Shown here: positions 61,693-64,000 of the stretch, one piece after another
Layout of the letters: every line of letters begins with the position of its first letter
Numbering within the stretch: the first letter of the stretch is position 1
Source: JANQOH01 sp965243325
GTDB taxonomy: Bacteria; Pseudomonadota; Alphaproteobacteria; UBA7887
Assembly (NCBI GenBank): GCA_965243325.1
Contig: CBDEUQ010000003.1
Span: 1,054,001 to 1,118,000 of the forward strand
Direction of reading: 5' to 3'
Length of the DNA: 64,000 nucleotides
Position numbers and translations under genes: made by a program
The notes under the pieces: generated by a model
Told to the model about the DNA's origin: nothing
Seen by the model: only the letters and a program-made list of their open reading frames with translations
The model's database searches: none

Positions 61693-61738
61693 GCCATCAG
61701 GCGCTTCTGCCTTAGGACCCTCGAAACCAATGCCGCAA
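61693..61738 (+). pseudogene. IS630 transposase 3'-end fragment (direct repeat of 60826-60871)
   Basis: 46 bp encoding AIRRFCLRTLETNAA, 44 of 46 bases identical to the 3' part of the transposase gene upstream. Similarity stops abruptly at GCCGCAA in both. Following sequence contains the presumed right inverted repeat at 61751-61762. It marks either the original 3' end of the element or a second truncated copy. Confidence 0.7.
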
Positions 61739-61774
61739 ACGTTCCGCAACGATGCGAACTTCGCGAACAGGACA

Positions 61775-63244
61775 CTAGCGGGTCGCGCCGAACGCTGCGG
61801 TAAGGTCCGAACGCTCGACCGATCCAACGACGCCCTGATGCTTTGTACCGACAAAGTGGCCGTTCACGGCCCCGGCATCGCCGCCCGTGCTGCGCAGGTA
61901 GTTGCCGGCAACCGTGATTGCGTAGTGCAGATCGCCGTCGCCCCATCTCGCGTCAGCCCCGTTTTCGGCTGGAGGCACGCCGACCCACCATGACCGGAGA
62001 TCGGTGAACCCGGCTTCGCCGTTCATGGAGGCAAGGTTGACGCTGATTTCTGCATTACCCCGAACGGACCGGAGAGACGGGGTGAAGCCCAGCAGGTCTC
62101 CGTACCATGTCACGGTGCCGGCCAGGTCTCGATTGGTGGCAAGAACGTTGTCGGTCACGGTGCCGGGATGTCCGCTTCCGAGCCCGCCGCTTATGGCCCA
62201 AGGCACGGTCACGCCGTTGCGTTGCGTGACGCCGAACTCAATCCAAATCGACTCTCCGAATACAGGAGATGGTGTTTCCAGCCATCCGACCAGCGAATGA
62301 CCGTCGGTTTCCCACACTCCCAGGCTGGCCATAGACAGGTCGCCAAGCTCCGTCGATGCGTCCAACCTCGTGTAAAGCGCTTGAAGTGCAGCTATGTCCA
62401 GCGGCGGCAGGAAGGGCCCATCGCAACAGCTTGTAAATCCCGGCGGCGGATCACGGAGGACCGAAAAATTGTAGTTCAGAACGGATTCCGGGGTTTCGGA
62501 CCGGCCGTCGCCGACATGGCCGCCAAATCCGACGGCGTGCATGAGTTCATGAACGAGAGTCGAGATGTAGTAGATTCCCAGTTGCCAGTCTGACTGGGGT
62601 GGGATGGTGGAACGGCTGATTTGCACGCGCGCGGAACCCAAGCCATGACCATCAGCGTCAGGCGCTACGTAAGCTGCTCCACTCGCCTCGAATTGCCCGA
62701 TTGCCGGATCGAAATACTCAACAACGATTTGACCGTCTGGGATATTGGACAATTCTCCGTCGCGAGGCGCATCCGGTCCGATGATCAAGTGCTTGTCGTA
62801 GGGCAGAGCGCGGTTCAGTAGCGCGACCGCGTGGTGAACGTACGCCCGTTCGTGGTCGCTCGCGCCAGAGGTGATCCGGACGGTGGGCGGCGACGCAAAC
62901 CGTGCAAGACGTCGTTCGCCGGAATAGTCACCGAATGCCCCATACCACGGCCCGCCGCTCGCATGGACGCGGAGAATGTCGAATGTCTCGCTGGCGGTAG
63001 AGCCGCCCGCGTCCCTCCGCAATCCGACGGGAACGCGCTTCGCCGACTGTTCAGTTGTTGCACCGCCGACACTCCCGTTTCCGCCCGTGTAAGCGACGGG
63101 CTGGTTGTAGGCCGGTGCAACCATCGATGCGGGCTTGTAGTCGGTCCGGTCGCCGTTGGCATCGACGATAACCGCGGGGGCACATGCCCCCAGCATCATG
63201 CTGCCAGCCACGGCGCCGATCACGCTCTTGATCAAGTGGTTCAT
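61775..63244 (-). CDS. Surface lipoprotein metalloprotease with TbpB-like C-terminal barrel
   Basis: A 489-residue lipoprotein. The lipobox MMLGAC places the lipidated Cys at residue 21. The zinc-protease motif is HELMHAVGFGGH at 232-243 (H232, E233, H236, H243); it resembles HExxHxxGxxH of metzincins but has one extra residue before the last His. The final 40 residues (RSTGGDAGAVNGHFVGTKHQ, then EGVVG-like and LTAAFGATR) look like the last strands of the eight-stranded TbpB-type barrel seen in surface lipoproteins. It is therefore probably displayed on the cell surface. The IS630 right end lies 13 bp from its stop codon. Substrate unknown. Confidence 0.82.
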   Translation of the reverse strand: MNHLIKSVIGAVAGSMMLGACAPAVIVDANGDRTDYKPASMVAPAYNQPVAYTGGNGSVGGATTEQSAKRVPVGLRRDAGGSTASETFDILRVHASGGPWYGAFGDYSGERRLARFASPPTVRITSGASDHERAYVHHAVALLNRALPYDKHLIIGPDAPRDGELSNIPDGQIVVEYFDPAIGQFEASGAAYVAPDADGHGLGSARVQISRSTIPPQSDWQLGIYYISTLVHELMHAVGFGGHVGDGRSETPESVLNYNFSVLRDPPPGFTSCCDGPFLPPLDIAALQALYTRLDASTELGDLSMASLGVWETDGHSLVGWLETPSPVFGESIWIEFGVTQRNGVTVPWAISGGLGSGHPGTVTDNVLATNRDLAGTVTWYGDLLGFTPSLRSVRGNAEISVNLASMNGEAGFTDLRSWWVGVPPAENGADARWGDGDLHYAITVAGNYLRSTGGDAGAVNGHFVGTKHQGVVGSVERSDLTAAFGATR

Positions 63245-63374
63245 GCGTCAAGGGCCTCCCTTCCCGATCCGCATTGCCTGCCGCGGCATTGAAGCGGACC
63301 GGTGCCCTACCCGCAAGGACCCCGCTCTACCCCTCCTCGGGCGTCATGTAGGTGCCGGATTTCACCAATGTAGC

Positions 63375-64000
63375 GTGCGCTGTGGAAAGGCGTCCTTCCC
63401 CAGCGGGTGCGAATCCCGCCCGGCAACTTTCGCTCCCGCCGGTAGCTATCGGAGCGGATTATGGAGGTAACGACATAGTCCGAAGCACTCTGACAGACGG
63501 ACCGCGCGAGGCGGTTCAGCGACCATGCGGGCCGCAACGCGAGTGAACGCTGAGCAGGCCTCGAAACGTGAAGACGCGGAAGCCGACCCGATCGCTACTT
63601 CGGGGAAGGCTGCCACCGACCGGGAAGCGAGCGAAACGAGCACCGGCCGGTTCCGCCGGGGTAGTGGCGGCGGCACGCATGGAAGAGGGGAAGGGTGGCA
63701 ACACGGGAAGCCCTGTCGGTGGCGTGCACGCGCCAACCGGACCCCCGCGAGGGGCAGGCCGGGCCGGCAGGGTGGCGGACAGGCCCGTACGACCGAAGAC
63801 GCCGGGTAATGCCGGTCGAGGAAAGGGGCCTACGGACGAGATTGAGGCACCGGTATCGCGCGAAAGCCGCCGGACAACCGCTACTCCCTCAACCTAAGGC
63901 AGGGGAATTATAGCGAATAGTCACAATCCTGCCGTCATTCGACAGGTCGCCGCTTGACGTTGAATGGTCGGAAGAACGCACGCCGGATCGTTTCAGTGCT
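63375..64000 (+). mobile_element. Group II intron, 5' ribozyme portion, cut by the window edge
   Basis: Sequence from the GTGCG at 63375-63379 has the look of a bacterial group II intron domain I-III. Visible are a GGGTGCGAATCCCGCC hairpin, CCGCCGGTAGCTATCGGAGCG, GCAGGCCTCGAAACGTGAAG, and CGGGTAATGCCGGTCGAGG with AAAGGGGCC, which in introns of this type precede the reverse-transcriptase gene. Short open frames across it (for example one encoding KTPGNAGRGKGP) are typical by-products. The reverse transcriptase, domains V-VI and 3' end are not in the window. The 5' boundary is an estimate from the GUGYG consensus. Confidence 0.72.

Larger units (their letters stand above)
59744..61762 (+). mobile_element. 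IS630-family element with probable passenger gene, inserted in the CRISPR array tail
   Basis: The left end GAAGTTCGTATGG begins at 59744, directly after a TA (59742-59743), the usual IS630 target. The best right end is GATGCGAACTTC at 61751-61762, which matches the left end inverted at 10 of 12 positions. Inside lie the transposase gene, an AT-rich gene, and two copies of a 46-bp transposase 3' segment (60826-60871 and 61693-61738, 44 of 46 identical). The boundaries and the single-element reading are inference. Two partly overlapping IS630 copies are the alternative. Confidence 0.5.

Overview
The window is very GC-rich (about 70% by eye) and reads as chromosome or megaplasmid DNA of a Gram-negative proteobacterium, most likely an alphaproteobacterium. 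The reasons are the outer-membrane DUF1302 protein, periplasmic PQQ dehydrogenases with c-type cytochromes, a CpaA/TadV-type prepilin peptidase, MobF relaxases and a proteobacterial-style group II intron. No rRNA or tRNA gene was seen, so the taxonomy is inference. The DNA is a mosaic of metabolic islands, conjugation pieces, transposons and one large CRISPR-Cas locus.

Layout. 1-4.2 kb: a conjugation module (MobF relaxase cut by the window edge plus three small ribbon-helix-helix-like accessory genes). 4.5-11.1 kb: two identical IS256-family elements around a LysR regulator, a prepilin peptidase, a Fic protein with a large palindrome in front of it, and an ISNCY transposase remnant. 11.2-18.1 kb: a DUF1302 / DUF1329 / YCF48-like / MMPL-RND operon, probably an envelope lipid or hydrophobic-compound export system. 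18.1-21 kb: a Phd-type antitoxin with a nonsense-mutated PIN toxin and an AAA ATPase-DUF4276 pair. 21.2-33.6 kb: a periplasmic binding protein, two PQQ dehydrogenases (both with the lanthanide-type extra Asp), their cytochromes c, a PhyH dioxygenase, a methyltransferase, a TPR protein, an EamA transporter and a third IS256 copy. 33.7-35.8 kb: a lone, C-terminally truncated prohead-protease/capsid fusion. 36.2-46.6 kb: a second set of relaxosome accessory genes, an uncharacterised plasmid-type protein, an aromatic amino-acid decarboxylase-like enzyme, and a full 1819-residue MobF relaxase.

46.8-59.7 kb: an HU protein and a complete type I-E CRISPR-Cas locus (cas3, cas8e, cse2, cas7e, cas5e, cas6e, cas1, cas2) followed by 57 repeats and 56 spacers. 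The gap between cas3 and cas8e holds the most interesting signal: two CRISPR-repeat-like hairpins separated by a spacer-sized segment whose first 15 nt match, at 13 positions, the DNA just downstream of the predicted cas8e promoter -10 box. This is the architecture expected of a crRNA-like guide (CreR/CreA type) that directs Cascade to repress its own operon.

59.7-64 kb: an IS630-family element appears to have landed inside the spacer after repeat 57, cutting the array. It seems to carry an AT-rich passenger membrane-protein gene between 46-bp direct repeats. A surface lipoprotein metalloprotease follows, and the window ends inside the 5' ribozyme part of a group II intron.
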